A DNA stretch of 64,000 bases, taken from the NCBI RefSeq assembly GCF_002294985.1, contig NZ_NSGE01000013.1:1-64000 (forward strand), in the 5' to 3' direction. This DNA is from Mesorhizobium sp. WSM3862 (lineage in GTDB: Bacteria; Pseudomonadota; Alphaproteobacteria; Rhizobiales; Rhizobiaceae). Below, piece after piece: positions 45,834 to 54,411 of this stretch. Numbering within the stretch: the first letter of the stretch is position 1; each line of letters begins with the position of its first letter. A program made the position numbers and the translations under genes. The notes beneath the pieces are model-generated. The model saw only the letters and a program-made list of their open reading frames with translations, was not told the origin of the DNA and did no database searches.

Positions 45834-45975
45834 TCAGGCTCTTGCGTCCACTTTCTTCATGAAAAGCGTGAGCTCGTCTGGATCCATATGCACGATGTGC
45901 CGGTCTTCCGGATAGGCGCCGCTGTTTGACGTCGCCGACATATTCCGAGAACGCCGCGATGCGCCGCTTGCCTTC
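45834..45975 (-). pseudogene. C-terminal gene remnant, ketopantoate hydroxymethyltransferase (PanB)-like
   Basis: Immediately after the mocE stop the minus strand reads KRRIAAFSEYVGDVK in one frame, then, after one extra C, SGAYPEDRHIVHMDPDELTL and FMKKVDARA to a TGA at 45834-45836. Joined, these make a coherent tail of about 46 residues. The pattern AFxxYVxDVKSGxYPxxxH resembles the end of PanB-like proteins. The rest of the gene is absent because mocE abuts it. The frameshift and the truncation are direct observations; the family name is a moderate guess. Confidence 0.5.
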
Positions 45976-46288
45976 AACCGATATCGATCATCACCTTGCC
46001 GGCCTCGACCTTGACCGGATAGGTTTTGAGGTTGACGCAGACCGGCGCGCCCTTGGCCTGACCGGTCTTATAGTTGAAGCGGCCATTGTGCTTCGGGCAT
46101 TCGATGATGTCGTCCATCACCAGCCCGTCGGCCAGATGTGCCTTTTCATGCGTGCAGAACCCGTCGGTGGCGAAGAACTCGTCGTCAGGCGAGCGGTAGA
46201 TCGCGAAGGTGCGGCCGCCATGGTCGAAGCGGATCACGTCCTCCTCATCCACGTCGTCGACCGCGCACGCTTCGACCCACTCCTGCAT
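45974..46288 (-). CDS. mocE: MocE-like Rieske [2Fe-2S] ferredoxin
   Basis: 104 residues. Rieske ligands are complete: Cys45 and His47 in FCTHEKA, Cys64 and His67 in CPKHNGRF. ATG 46288 has AGGAGA about 8 bases upstream; the longer frame has no site. It should carry electrons to the membrane oxygenase encoded next to it. In Sinorhizobium the MocD-MocE-MocF set is linked to demethylation of the rhizopine 3-O-methyl-scyllo-inosamine. No MocF-type reductase gene is seen here, so a reductase must come from elsewhere. It is last in the long minus-strand operon. Confidence 0.85.
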   Translation of the reverse strand: MQEWVEACAVDDVDEEDVIRFDHGGRTFAIYRSPDDEFFATDGFCTHEKAHLADGLVMDDIIECPKHNGRFNYKTGQAKGAPVCVNLKTYPVKVEAGKVMIDIG

Positions 46289-46335
46289 CTTGTGTTCTCC
46301 TGATTGGGTTCGCGCAACTGCCGCGCGCACCGACC

Positions 46336-47436
46336 TTATTCGGCAGCCGCAGCCGTTATGTCGAGATCGTGGAATTCGCCGCGATAGGGCTTGGCCGTCG
46401 GCGGCAATTCGCGCTTGAGGAAGTAGTCCTCGTATTTCAGCTGCCTGAGCAGCACCGGCCAGACCTCGCGATAGGCATGCCACATCGACGGGTTCGGCTC
46501 CGGCAAATCGTGCTTGACCAGCTCATGCAGCCTGGGCAGCGCGTGGTAGGGCACCATCGGAAACATGTGATGCTCCACATGGTAGTTCATGTTCCAGTAG
46601 ATGAACCGGCTTATCGGGTTCATGTAGACGGTGCGCGTGTTGAGCCGATGGTCGGTGACGTTGTCGGCCAGCCCGATATGCTGCAGCAGGCCGGTCGTTA
46701 CCATGTGCCAGGTGCCGTAGAGCCGCGGCAGGCCGATCAGCATCAGCGGTATCCATGACCCAAGCGCGATCGCGACAGCGATCGTCGCGACGTATACCGC
46801 GATGTGCCAGCGCGCCGCGATCACCGCCTTGTGCTGCTCCATCTCCGGAATGTAGCTCTTCTCGTCGTCCGACAGCTTGCCGAAGGCCTGGCGCACCAGC
46901 GTGGGCAGCGAATAGCGGAAGTCGAGAATGCCCGTGAAGGCGAGCGCAGCTTTGATGAGGTCCGGGGGCCGCATAACGGCGATCTCGGCATCGCGGCCGA
47001 CAATGATGGTGTCGGTGTGGTGACGGGCATGGCTCCAGCGCCACTGCACCGGATTGCGCATCAGCATGAACGAGGCGATGTGATAAACGACATCGTTCAT
47101 CCAGCGCGTGCGAAACGCGGTGCCGTGCCCGCATTCGTGCCAGCGCGAGTCGCTCGACGAGCCATAGAGCACGCCATAGACGAACATGAATGGCACGACC
47201 CACCACGTGCCCCAGAACCAGATAATGCCGGCGGCTGAGCCCAGGATCGCCGAGATCCAGATGACGCTATCGCGGATCGCCGGCCCGTCGCAACGCTGCA
47301 TCAGCTCCTTCATCACCTTGCGCGGCACGTCGGTGTGGTACCACTCGGCCGATGCAAGTCCGGTCTCTATCGCAAGCCGCGTGCTCTCGCCGACAAGGCT
47401 GTAGTCGCGCTTCGTACCGGTGGTCGTCATCGTCAT
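46336..47436 (-). CDS. mocD: MocD-like membrane fatty-acid-desaturase/hydroxylase-fold oxygenase
   Basis: 366 residues, an integral-membrane di-iron enzyme. Three histidine clusters are intact: HECGH (100-104), HARHH (136-140) and HVEHH (286-290). Hydrophobic hairpins lie at about 55-95 and 205-240. The ATG overlaps the stop of the upstream isomerase gene by one base (TAATG). With the Rieske ferredoxin it matches the MocD-MocE pair of rhizopine catabolism, where oxidative O-demethylation is proposed. It could act on another methoxy- or alkyl-bearing compound; family membership is firm, the substrate is inference. Confidence 0.82.
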   Translation of the reverse strand: MTMTTTGTKRDYSLVGESTRLAIETGLASAEWYHTDVPRKVMKELMQRCDGPAIRDSVIWISAILGSAAGIIWFWGTWWVVPFMFVYGVLYGSSSDSRWHECGHGTAFRTRWMNDVVYHIASFMLMRNPVQWRWSHARHHTDTIIVGRDAEIAVMRPPDLIKAALAFTGILDFRYSLPTLVRQAFGKLSDDEKSYIPEMEQHKAVIAARWHIAVYVATIAVAIALGSWIPLMLIGLPRLYGTWHMVTTGLLQHIGLADNVTDHRLNTRTVYMNPISRFIYWNMNYHVEHHMFPMVPYHALPRLHELVKHDLPEPNPSMWHAYREVWPVLLRQLKYEDYFLKRELPPTAKPYRGEFHDLDITAAAAE

Positions 47437-48350
47437 TAAAGCCCGTTGGCGCGGAATTTCCCGTCGAGGAATTTCTTGGCGCGCGGCACGTCCTCCTCGT
47501 CGAGATGCTCGATGATCACCGGGATGTTCGGGTGCTTTTCGCTGAGACGTTTGAGATAGAGATCGTAATTCAGCACGCCGAGCCCCGGCGCCGGCAGTTC
47601 GATCTCGCCGACGCCGCGGAAGGTCAGCCCCTCATGCGCCTCCGCGTCGCCGATGTCGGCATGCTTCTCCGTCCTGTCGCCGCCCGAACGCTTCACGTCC
47701 TTGGCATGCGCGATTTTGATCTTGTCCGTCAGCGTGTCGAACACCTGGTTCAGCACTTGATCCATGCGGTCGATGTTGTGCGCCTCGAAATAGTTCGTCG
47801 GGTCCATCAACAGGCCGAGGCCGGGATGATCGACCTGAGCGAACATCCTGACCGTCTCCTCGACCGAGCCGACAACGTTGTTGACGTAGGTTTCGAGCAG
47901 GAACACCGCGCCGTGGTCGTAGGCGGTCTGGGCAAGATCCGAGATCACCTTGCGGCACTCCTCAAAACCCTCCTCGGTCTTGTTCTTCGGATGATGCACC
48001 CAGTCGGATTCGGTGTTGTAGGTGCCGGTTTCCGAGATCACGTAAGGCGAGCCGAAATCGCGCGCGTTCCGGATGATCTCCTTCAGGTAGGCAAGCCGCC
48101 GCTCGCGCTCGGCCCTGTCCGGGTGGATGATGTTCGTGTAGCCGGACACGCAGCAAACCGGCAGGTTGTGGTCGCGGAACGTATCGCGCACCGGCCTCGC
48201 CTTGTCCCTGGTGATCTGTCCGGCCGAGAGGTCGATATCCTTGAAATGCAGGTCGAGCTGCACGGTGTTGAAATCGAGCGCCCGGATGCGCCTGGCGACC
48301 TCCTCGAGCTCATACGGAAAATAGCCTGTGAAGATACCTGCCTGCATCAT
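47436..48350 (-). CDS. Sugar phosphate isomerase/epimerase-like TIM-barrel protein
   Basis: 304 residues of the AP-endonuclease-2 fold used by inosose dehydratases, hexulose epimerases and MocC. Likely metal-ligand segments: VISETGTYN, FLLETYVNN, GLLMDPTNYFEAHN, IAHAKDVKR and IIEHLDEED. ATG 48350 has GGAGGA 9 bases upstream; ATG 48347 follows directly. It is coupled to mocD at its stop and follows the MocA-type dehydrogenase by 26 bases, the same enzyme pairing as in inositol and rhizopine degradation. Confidence 0.85.
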   Translation of the reverse strand: MMQAGIFTGYFPYELEEVARRIRALDFNTVQLDLHFKDIDLSAGQITRDKARPVRDTFRDHNLPVCCVSGYTNIIHPDRAERERRLAYLKEIIRNARDFGSPYVISETGTYNTESDWVHHPKNKTEEGFEECRKVISDLAQTAYDHGAVFLLETYVNNVVGSVEETVRMFAQVDHPGLGLLMDPTNYFEAHNIDRMDQVLNQVFDTLTDKIKIAHAKDVKRSGGDRTEKHADIGDAEAHEGLTFRGVGEIELPAPGLGVLNYDLYLKRLSEKHPNIPVIIEHLDEEDVPRAKKFLDGKFRANGL

Positions 48351-48376
48351 GAGGTGAAGTCCTCCCGATAAGCGAT

Positions 48377-49489
48377 TCAATTGCCCTGTTTCTTAGTCGC
48401 CTGGTCGACAGGGATTTCGGACAGCCTGATGGTGCGGCCCTCCGCCATCGACCGGTAACCGGCCTCCACCAGCGCCATGGTGTTGACGTTGTCGGCAACG
48501 GAAAGCGCCGGCGGCGTGCCGGTCTTGAGCGCATATTGCAGCTGCTCCATGACGCCGATGAAGGCATGCGGAAACCACATCGTCTCCCAGCTCGGGCTGA
48601 TCCATTTGCCGCCGGTCGTCTCGGTCGAGGCGTAGGTCAGCGTCGAGGCGACGCCCTTCGGCCAACCGATCGTGCCCTTGGCGACACCCTTGGTACCATC
48701 GACGCGCCAGTCGATGTGCTGGTCGTCGGAATAGCCTTCCTGACGCGGGCCGGACCAGACGTCCTCCAGCGACACCGCGAGCACGCCGGAGGGAAAGCGC
48801 AGCGTCGAAACGGTGATGCCGTCGGAATGTTCGAACTTGGTGCGCGGATCCCTGCGCGTCAGCGTCGTGATTTCGTCAGGGTCGCCGAACAGGAAGCGCA
48901 GCACGTCGAGGTGGTGCACACTCATATTGGCGAGCGTCAGCCGGTCATATCCGGCGAGGAAAGTTTGCCAGTGCGGGATGGCATGCATGTCGATCTCGGC
49001 GAAGACGATCTCGCCCAGCGCGCCGCTATCGATGATCTGCTTCAAGACGCGCATCGACTGGTCGTAGCGCATGTTCTGGTTGACCGAGAGGATCTTGCCG
49101 GAGGCCGCCGCCTCGTCGCGCAGCTTCACCGCTTCCTCGACCGAGAGCGCCAGTGGCTTCTGCGCCAGAATCGCCTTGATGTGCGGCTGGTTCAGTGCAT
49201 GGCGGATCAGCGCGGGCTGCTGGTCCGGCGGGAAGGCAAGGTCGACGATCTCGACGCGGCTGTCTTCGATCAGCCGCTCCGGCGTATCGCAGACGGTCGG
49301 AATGCCCCAGCGGCCGGCGACCTTTTCGGCATTCGCCCTGGTTCGTGAGGCGATCGCCACCACCGGAAAGCCGGCTTGTGCGTAGGCGGCGAGATGGCAC
49401 TCGGCCATGATCATGCCGGCGCCGATGCAGCCGATCCGGTACTCCTTGACCCGGACTTTCACGTCCGGCTCGAACTCCATGCTCGCCAT
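48377..49489 (-). CDS. Gfo/Idh/MocA-family oxidoreductase
   Basis: 370 residues. N-terminal Rossmann motif IGCIGAGMIMAECHLAAY (19-36). The family EKP motif appears as AQKPLAL (Gln110-Lys111-Pro112), keeping the catalytic-site lysine. The C-terminal alpha/beta domain (GALGEIVFAEIDMHAIPHWQ onward) matches inositol-dehydrogenase-like enzymes. ATG 49489 with GGAGG 6 bases upstream is preferred. It probably oxidises a ring hydroxyl of an inositol-like or pyranose substrate with NAD(P). It sits after the transporter ATPase gene in the same direction. Confidence 0.88.
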   Translation of the reverse strand: MASMEFEPDVKVRVKEYRIGCIGAGMIMAECHLAAYAQAGFPVVAIASRTRANAEKVAGRWGIPTVCDTPERLIEDSRVEIVDLAFPPDQQPALIRHALNQPHIKAILAQKPLALSVEEAVKLRDEAAASGKILSVNQNMRYDQSMRVLKQIIDSGALGEIVFAEIDMHAIPHWQTFLAGYDRLTLANMSVHHLDVLRFLFGDPDEITTLTRRDPRTKFEHSDGITVSTLRFPSGVLAVSLEDVWSGPRQEGYSDDQHIDWRVDGTKGVAKGTIGWPKGVASTLTYASTETTGGKWISPSWETMWFPHAFIGVMEQLQYALKTGTPPALSVADNVNTMALVEAGYRSMAEGRTIRLSEIPVDQATKKQGN

Positions 49490-49583
49490 CCATTCCTCCC
49501 GTCGAGGACTGGATATAACGCCAGGATCAGGCGGGCAGCCAAGGGCCGCGCCATCATTTCCCATCAGGGACCGGGGATCCGGC

Positions 49584-50648
49584 TTACGCGGCGATAAGCA
49601 CAGTACTTTCCGGCGACCAGCTGAGCACCACCGGCTGGCCCTCGGCAAGACGCTCGGCACCGGTGTTTTGGACGATCACCTTCACCGTCTGCCCGTCTCG
49701 GTCGACGAAGTAGGTGCTGTTGTTGCCGGCAAAGATGCGTTTTGAAACTTGACCCTCGAGCATGTTCGCGTTGCCCATATCGAGCTTGGCGTTGCCGGTC
49801 GAGATCTGGATGCGCTCCGGGCGAACGGCGCAGCTCGCCTTGGTGCCGGCCGCCAGCGAAGGCCCGGAACCGGCGGCAATCGTCATGCCATCCGGTAGCC
49901 TGATGCCGTGGCCGGTCGCATCGCCGCGAAAGATGTTGGCGTCGCCGAGGAAGGTCGCGGCGAACTCGCTTTGCGGCCGGTCGTAGATCTCCTCCGGCGG
50001 CCCTTCCTGCACCAGCCTGCCGTCGCGCAATATGCCGATGCGGTCGCTCATCGTCAGCGCCTCTTCCTGGTCGTGGGTGACGAAGATGGTGGTGATGCCG
50101 ATCTCGCGCTGGATGCGCTTCAGCTCGATCTGCATGTCGACGCGCAGCGCCTTGTCGAGCGCGCCGAGCGGCTCGTCGAGCAAAAGCACGCGCGGCTTGG
50201 TGACGATGGCGCGCGCCAGCGCCACACGCTGCCGCTGGCCGCCCGAGAGCTGGTGCGGCCGGCGGCCGCCGAGCTTGCCGAGTTGCACAAGATCCAGCGC
50301 CCGCTGCACTTCCGTTGCGATCGTCGCCTTAGCTTCGCCGCGCACCGAAAGGCCGAAGGCGACGTTGTCGGCGACGCTCATATTGGGAAACAGCGCATAG
50401 TTCTGGAACACCATGCCGATGCGGCGCTTTTCTACCGGCACGCGCTCGACGCTTTCGCCGCCGATGGCGATGCGGCCGCTATCGGGAAAGTCGAAGCCGG
50501 CGATCTGCCTGAGCAGCGTGGTCTTGCCGCTGCCGGAAGGGCCGAGCAAGGCATAGAAGCCGCCATCCGGAAAGTCGATCGAGACGTGGTCCAGCGCCTT
50601 GTGCGCGCCGAAACTACGGGAGACGTTCGATACCTGGACGCCGGCCAT
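49584..50648 (-). CDS. Spermidine/putrescine-type ABC transporter ATPase
   Basis: 354 residues, PotA-like. Walker A GPSGSGKTTL, Q-loop GMVFQNYALFP, signature QLSGGQRQRVALARAI, Walker B VLLLDEPLGALD, switch THDQEEA, and a C-terminal TOBE domain (about 280-354, with AVRPERIQI). ATG 50648 overlaps the stop of the upstream permease gene by one base. The family transports polyamines, opines and other small charged organics, so the name does not fix the substrate. Confidence 0.93.
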   Translation of the reverse strand: MAGVQVSNVSRSFGAHKALDHVSIDFPDGGFYALLGPSGSGKTTLLRQIAGFDFPDSGRIAIGGESVERVPVEKRRIGMVFQNYALFPNMSVADNVAFGLSVRGEAKATIATEVQRALDLVQLGKLGGRRPHQLSGGQRQRVALARAIVTKPRVLLLDEPLGALDKALRVDMQIELKRIQREIGITTIFVTHDQEEALTMSDRIGILRDGRLVQEGPPEEIYDRPQSEFAATFLGDANIFRGDATGHGIRLPDGMTIAAGSGPSLAAGTKASCAVRPERIQISTGNAKLDMGNANMLEGQVSKRIFAGNNSTYFVDRDGQTVKVIVQNTGAERLAEGQPVVLSWSPESTVLIAA

Positions 50649-51436
50649 TATTTCTCTCCGCCGAATTTGAAGAAGCGCGCCGTCAGCAGCATGAGCGCCA
50701 TCGACACCACGATGATGATGGTCGACACCGCGTTGATCTCGGGCGTGAATCCCTTGCGGATCGCGGCGTAGATTTCGACCGGCAGCGTCGTCTGGCCTGG
50801 CGTCGACAGGAAGTACGAGACCACGAACTGGTCGAAGGAGACAGCGAATGCGAACAGTCCGCCGGCGATCACGCCAGGCATGATCCAGGGCAAAGTTACA
50901 CGCACGGTAACCTGCCACTGATTGGCGCCGAGCGAACGCGCCGCTTCTTCCAGCTCCGGCGCGAAGGTTTGCAGGCGGGCGGACACGACCACGATGACGT
51001 AGGGCAGCGCCAGCGCGACATGGCCGAGCAGGATGGCGATGAGCCCGCGACCGATGCCGATGCCGAAGAAGAAGATCAGCATCGCGGTGCCGGTGATCAG
51101 CCACGGAATGGCGATCGGCGGGAAGAGCAGCGCCTGCAGGAATTTCTTGCCGCGGAACTCGTAGCGGTAGAGCGCCAGCGAGGCGGCTGACCCGAGCACC
51201 GTCGAGATGACGGTGGTGATGATCGCGATCTCGATGCTGTTCCAGGTCGCCGCGATCAGCTGGTCGTTTTGCCAGAGCGAAGCATACCAGTCCGTCGTCC
51301 ACTCGAACGGCAGCTGGTAAAAAGGCGAGGCGTTGAACGACATCAGCGCCATGATGATGATCGGCAGATAGAGGAAGCCGAGCAACAGGAAGATGTAAAA
51401 GCGCCCGACCCACTCCAGAATGCGCGTCGTCGCCAT
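50648..51436 (-). CDS. ABC transporter permease, PotC type
   Basis: 262 residues with six membrane segments. The coupling loop is EEAARSLGANQWQVTVRVTL. ATG 51436 shares one base with the stop of the PotB-type gene (TGATG) and its own stop shares one base with the ATPase start, so the three genes form a tight translational unit. Confidence 0.93.
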   Translation of the reverse strand: MATTRILEWVGRFYIFLLLGFLYLPIIIMALMSFNASPFYQLPFEWTTDWYASLWQNDQLIAATWNSIEIAIITTVISTVLGSAASLALYRYEFRGKKFLQALLFPPIAIPWLITGTAMLIFFFGIGIGRGLIAILLGHVALALPYVIVVVSARLQTFAPELEEAARSLGANQWQVTVRVTLPWIMPGVIAGGLFAFAVSFDQFVVSYFLSTPGQTTLPVEIYAAIRKGFTPEINAVSTIIIVVSMALMLLTARFFKFGGEK

Positions 51437-52305
51437 CAGCCGGCCCTCCGCAAGACCGGTGCCGCGAGCGCCAGGATGACCAGCACTACGGCAAGCAGGA
51501 TGAAGGAGAGCGCCGCGCCCAGCGGCCAGTTGAAGACGGCAACAAACTGGTCCTCTATGACGGTGCCGTAGAAGGTGCCGGTGCGGCCGCCGAGGATGCG
51601 CGGCTCCATGAAGGAGCCCACCACCGGCACGAAGATCAACGCCGCACCAGCGATCAGGCCGGGCATCGACAGCGGGATGATCACCCGCTTGAGCATCTGC
51701 AGCCGCGAAGCCCCGAGCGAGCGGCCCGCCTCGATCAGCGAGTCGTCGATCGCCTGCAGCGTGAGGTAACAGGTGAGCACCATATAGGGCACGTAGGAGT
51801 GCACCAGGCCGATGATGACCGCCGGGTAGGAATACATGAGATCGATATTGATCTTGAACGGCAAGACGGCATTGAGCGTGATGTCGAGAATGCCGCCCTC
51901 ACGCAGCACCATGGCCCAGGAGAAGATGCGCACCAGCCCGTTCGACCAGAAAGGCAGGATGACCAGCAGGAAGATCGCCTCGCGGCTGCGGCCTTTAAGA
52001 ACCTTCGCCAGCACGTAAGCCGCCGGATAGCCGATGACGACGCACCAAAGCGTGACCTCGAGCCCGAGCCGCAGCGAGGCCAGAAGAAGCGTCAGATAAA
52101 GGCTTTGCGAGAAGAAGGCGGCGTAGTTGCCAAGCGTGAACGACCATTCCTTCCCGGCCAGCGGCAGGTCGGTCATGAAGGAGAAGAACACCATGGCCGA
52201 CAGCGGCAGAAAGATCGCTACCGTCAGCCACAGATAAGCGGGAAGCAGAAGCGGCAGGGCTGGCCGCAGTCCGCGGCGCGAACCGGTCGCGAGCTGCTCA
52301 GCCAT
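51436..52305 (-). CDS. ABC transporter permease, PotB type
   Basis: 289 residues, six membrane segments after a polar start. The coupling loop is IEAGRSLGASRLQMLKRVII. It follows the binding-protein gene by 28 bases. With the PotC-type partner it makes the channel of a polyamine/opine-class importer. Confidence 0.93.
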   Translation of the reverse strand: MAEQLATGSRRGLRPALPLLLPAYLWLTVAIFLPLSAMVFFSFMTDLPLAGKEWSFTLGNYAAFFSQSLYLTLLLASLRLGLEVTLWCVVIGYPAAYVLAKVLKGRSREAIFLLVILPFWSNGLVRIFSWAMVLREGGILDITLNAVLPFKINIDLMYSYPAVIIGLVHSYVPYMVLTCYLTLQAIDDSLIEAGRSLGASRLQMLKRVIIPLSMPGLIAGAALIFVPVVGSFMEPRILGGRTGTFYGTVIEDQFVAVFNWPLGAALSFILLAVVLVILALAAPVLRRAG

Positions 52306-52333
52306 GATGCCTCTCCTCCCCGTAAGACGCCAA

Positions 52334-53398
52334 CTATTTCACGTTGACCTTCAGCTCCTGCCAAAGTGCCAGGTATTTCTCGCGCTGCTCATCGGTGACC
52401 GGCGCCTGGAACTGGATACGTTTGGCGACCTCTGGGCTGCCCATGACCTTTCGGTTGAAGGCGTCCTCGGGCAGCGCCTCGACCGCCTTGGTGTTGGCCG
52501 AAACCGGCGCGCCGACCTTTGTGACCCATTCGACATAGAATTTCGGGTCGATCATGTAGTTTATGAAGGCCTCGGCGCCGGCGACATTCTTGGAACCGGC
52601 CGGGATGGAGAAGGCGTCCAGCCAGGCGACGGCGCCTTCCTGCGGGATGACCAGCGAGACCGGCAGCTTGAAATGCGTCTTGGCACGGTCGGCGGAGCCG
52701 CTCCAGTAGGTACCGATATCGATCTGGTTGGAGGCAACCATCTGGTTCCAGTCGTTCTCCGAACTCCAGAAGGTCTTGATCTGCGGCATCAGCGAGGTGA
52801 GCTTCGCCTTGACCGCGCCCATATCCTTGATGTCGTTGATGTTCTGCCCCGATGCGATGGCGCCGAACTGTACAGCCTCGACGGCGTCGTCGCGGATGAT
52901 GACGCGGCCCTTATGGGCCGGATCCCACATCTCGGCGATGCTCGTCGGCGGCTTGTCGAACGACTTCTCGTTGATGGCTAGAGCGGTCAGGCCCCATACC
53001 CACGGCACGCCATAGACCTTGCCGTCATGGTTCAGCATCGGCGAGCCGGCCTTGTCCTTGGCGATATCGGCATAGTTGGAGAGCTTCGATGTATCGATCG
53101 GCTGGATCAGCTTGCCGGCCATCGCCTGGTCGTTGAAGGCGGCGTTGATCATGACGACGTCGTAGAGGCCGGGATTGGTCCTCAGCTTGGTCAGCATCTC
53201 CTGTTCGGAGTTGAAGAAGTCATTGACGACCTTGTAGCCGGTCGCCTTCTCGAAGTTGGCGACCGCCCATGGCTCGTCGGCGCCGTAGCCCTTCCAGTTG
53301 AGCACATGCACTTCTTCGGCGGCCTGGGCGGCAAACGTGAATGCTGAGACGAAGACGGCGGTCGCCGTCAGAAAAGCGGTCAGTCTGGGCATGCGCAT
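52334..53398 (-). CDS. Spermidine/putrescine-type periplasmic binding protein
   Basis: 354 residues, PotD/PotF-like type II fold. The signal peptide is MPRLTAFLTATAVFVSAFTF with cleavage after AAQAA. The mature start is EEVHVLNWKGYGADEPWAV; later come YDVVMINAAFNDQAMAGKL and the hinge TYWSGSADRA. ATG 53398 is preferred, with AGGA about 8 bases upstream; ATG 53413 overlaps that site. It opens the transporter part of the operon. The acidic and aromatic pocket residues suit a positively charged organic ligand, but the ligand is not known. Confidence 0.9.
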   Translation of the reverse strand: MRMPRLTAFLTATAVFVSAFTFAAQAAEEVHVLNWKGYGADEPWAVANFEKATGYKVVNDFFNSEQEMLTKLRTNPGLYDVVMINAAFNDQAMAGKLIQPIDTSKLSNYADIAKDKAGSPMLNHDGKVYGVPWVWGLTALAINEKSFDKPPTSIAEMWDPAHKGRVIIRDDAVEAVQFGAIASGQNINDIKDMGAVKAKLTSLMPQIKTFWSSENDWNQMVASNQIDIGTYWSGSADRAKTHFKLPVSLVIPQEGAVAWLDAFSIPAGSKNVAGAEAFINYMIDPKFYVEWVTKVGAPVSANTKAVEALPEDAFNRKVMGSPEVAKRIQFQAPVTDEQREKYLALWQELKVNVK

Positions 53399-53436
53399 GT
53401 TTTTTCCTCTCATTGTTGGCCCGGTTGATGGGCTTG

Positions 53437-54411
53437 TTAAGTTGCAGTCGCGTCCTCCCGGCCATGCGCTATCGTTCCTTGATCGCGATGACTTAGGAAT
53501 TCCTGGATCTCACTGTCGGTCGGCGCGGACGAGCCGCCATGACGGGTGACGGAAACGGCCGCCGCGGCGTTCGCGTAGCGCGCCGCTTCGCAGGGCGACA
53601 GGCCGCGCGACAATGCGCTGACGAAGGCGCCGATATGCGTATCGCCGGCACCATTGGTGTCGACGGCGCTGACCGCGAAGCCGGGGATCGCGTGCGTGCC
53701 GCCTTCTGCCAGCCGCACAAGGCAGCCATGCGCGCCGGCGCGGATCACGACGCCCGCAGCTTTTGGGCAGTGTTCGGCCAGAAGCCGGATCGCGACGGTC
53801 TGCGCGTCGCCACGGCCGGCTATTGCGGCGGCCTCGTCGGCGTTGCAGCTCAGCCAGGCGGTGCGGGCAAGCACCCTGTCCAGGATCGGGCGCGGAATGT
53901 CCGCGATCACAGGCGTCGGATCGAAGACTACGGGAACTTCCTCCGGCAGCGCCTCGATCCAGTCGGCGAGCGCTTCGCGGCTGCCAGGGTAGCTCAACGT
54001 ATAGCCGGAGGTGAAAACCCAATCGCCCGGAATGACTTGGACGGGCACCATCATGTCCGGTGTCAGCACGCTCTCTGCGCCCGGCCACGAGACGAAGGTA
54101 CGTTCCGCATCGCTGCTGATCATGGCGACGCAATTGCCGCTGTCCATCAAGGGTGACGGCGGCGTCAGCGTCTCGATGCCTTCAGCGGCGAAAGCCGCGC
54201 GCAGGAAGTCGCCGTCTGCCCCGATGCCAAGCTGTCCGCCGAACACCACCTTCATGCCGGTGCGGCTCGCCGCGACCATCATGTTGAAGCCGCCGCCGGC
54301 GACGCGCGAATAGCTCGTCGCGGTCTTTTCGCTGCCCGCCGCCGGAAGAGCGTCGATGCGATAGACATAGTCGACCACCGCGCTGCCGACATGAACGAGG
54401 CGCCCGCTCAT
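53437..54411 (-). CDS. PfkB-family carbohydrate kinase
   Basis: 324 residues, ribokinase-like. The N-terminal signature region is GSAVVDYVYRIDALPAAGSE with the GGGFNMMVAASRTG substrate lid-side motif. The catalytic motif DTNGAGDTHIGAFV (Asp near 250) is intact. ATG 54411 overlaps the glycohydrolase stop by 4 bases (ATGA), so the two enzymes are coupled, suggesting the kinase phosphorylates the sugar freed by the glycohydrolase. Ribose or a nucleoside-like sugar is the simplest idea. Confidence 0.88.
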   Translation of the reverse strand: MSGRLVHVGSAVVDYVYRIDALPAAGSEKTATSYSRVAGGGFNMMVAASRTGMKVVFGGQLGIGADGDFLRAAFAAEGIETLTPPSPLMDSGNCVAMISSDAERTFVSWPGAESVLTPDMMVPVQVIPGDWVFTSGYTLSYPGSREALADWIEALPEEVPVVFDPTPVIADIPRPILDRVLARTAWLSCNADEAAAIAGRGDAQTVAIRLLAEHCPKAAGVVIRAGAHGCLVRLAEGGTHAIPGFAVSAVDTNGAGDTHIGAFVSALSRGLSPCEAARYANAAAAVSVTRHGGSSAPTDSEIQEFLSHRDQGTIAHGREDATAT

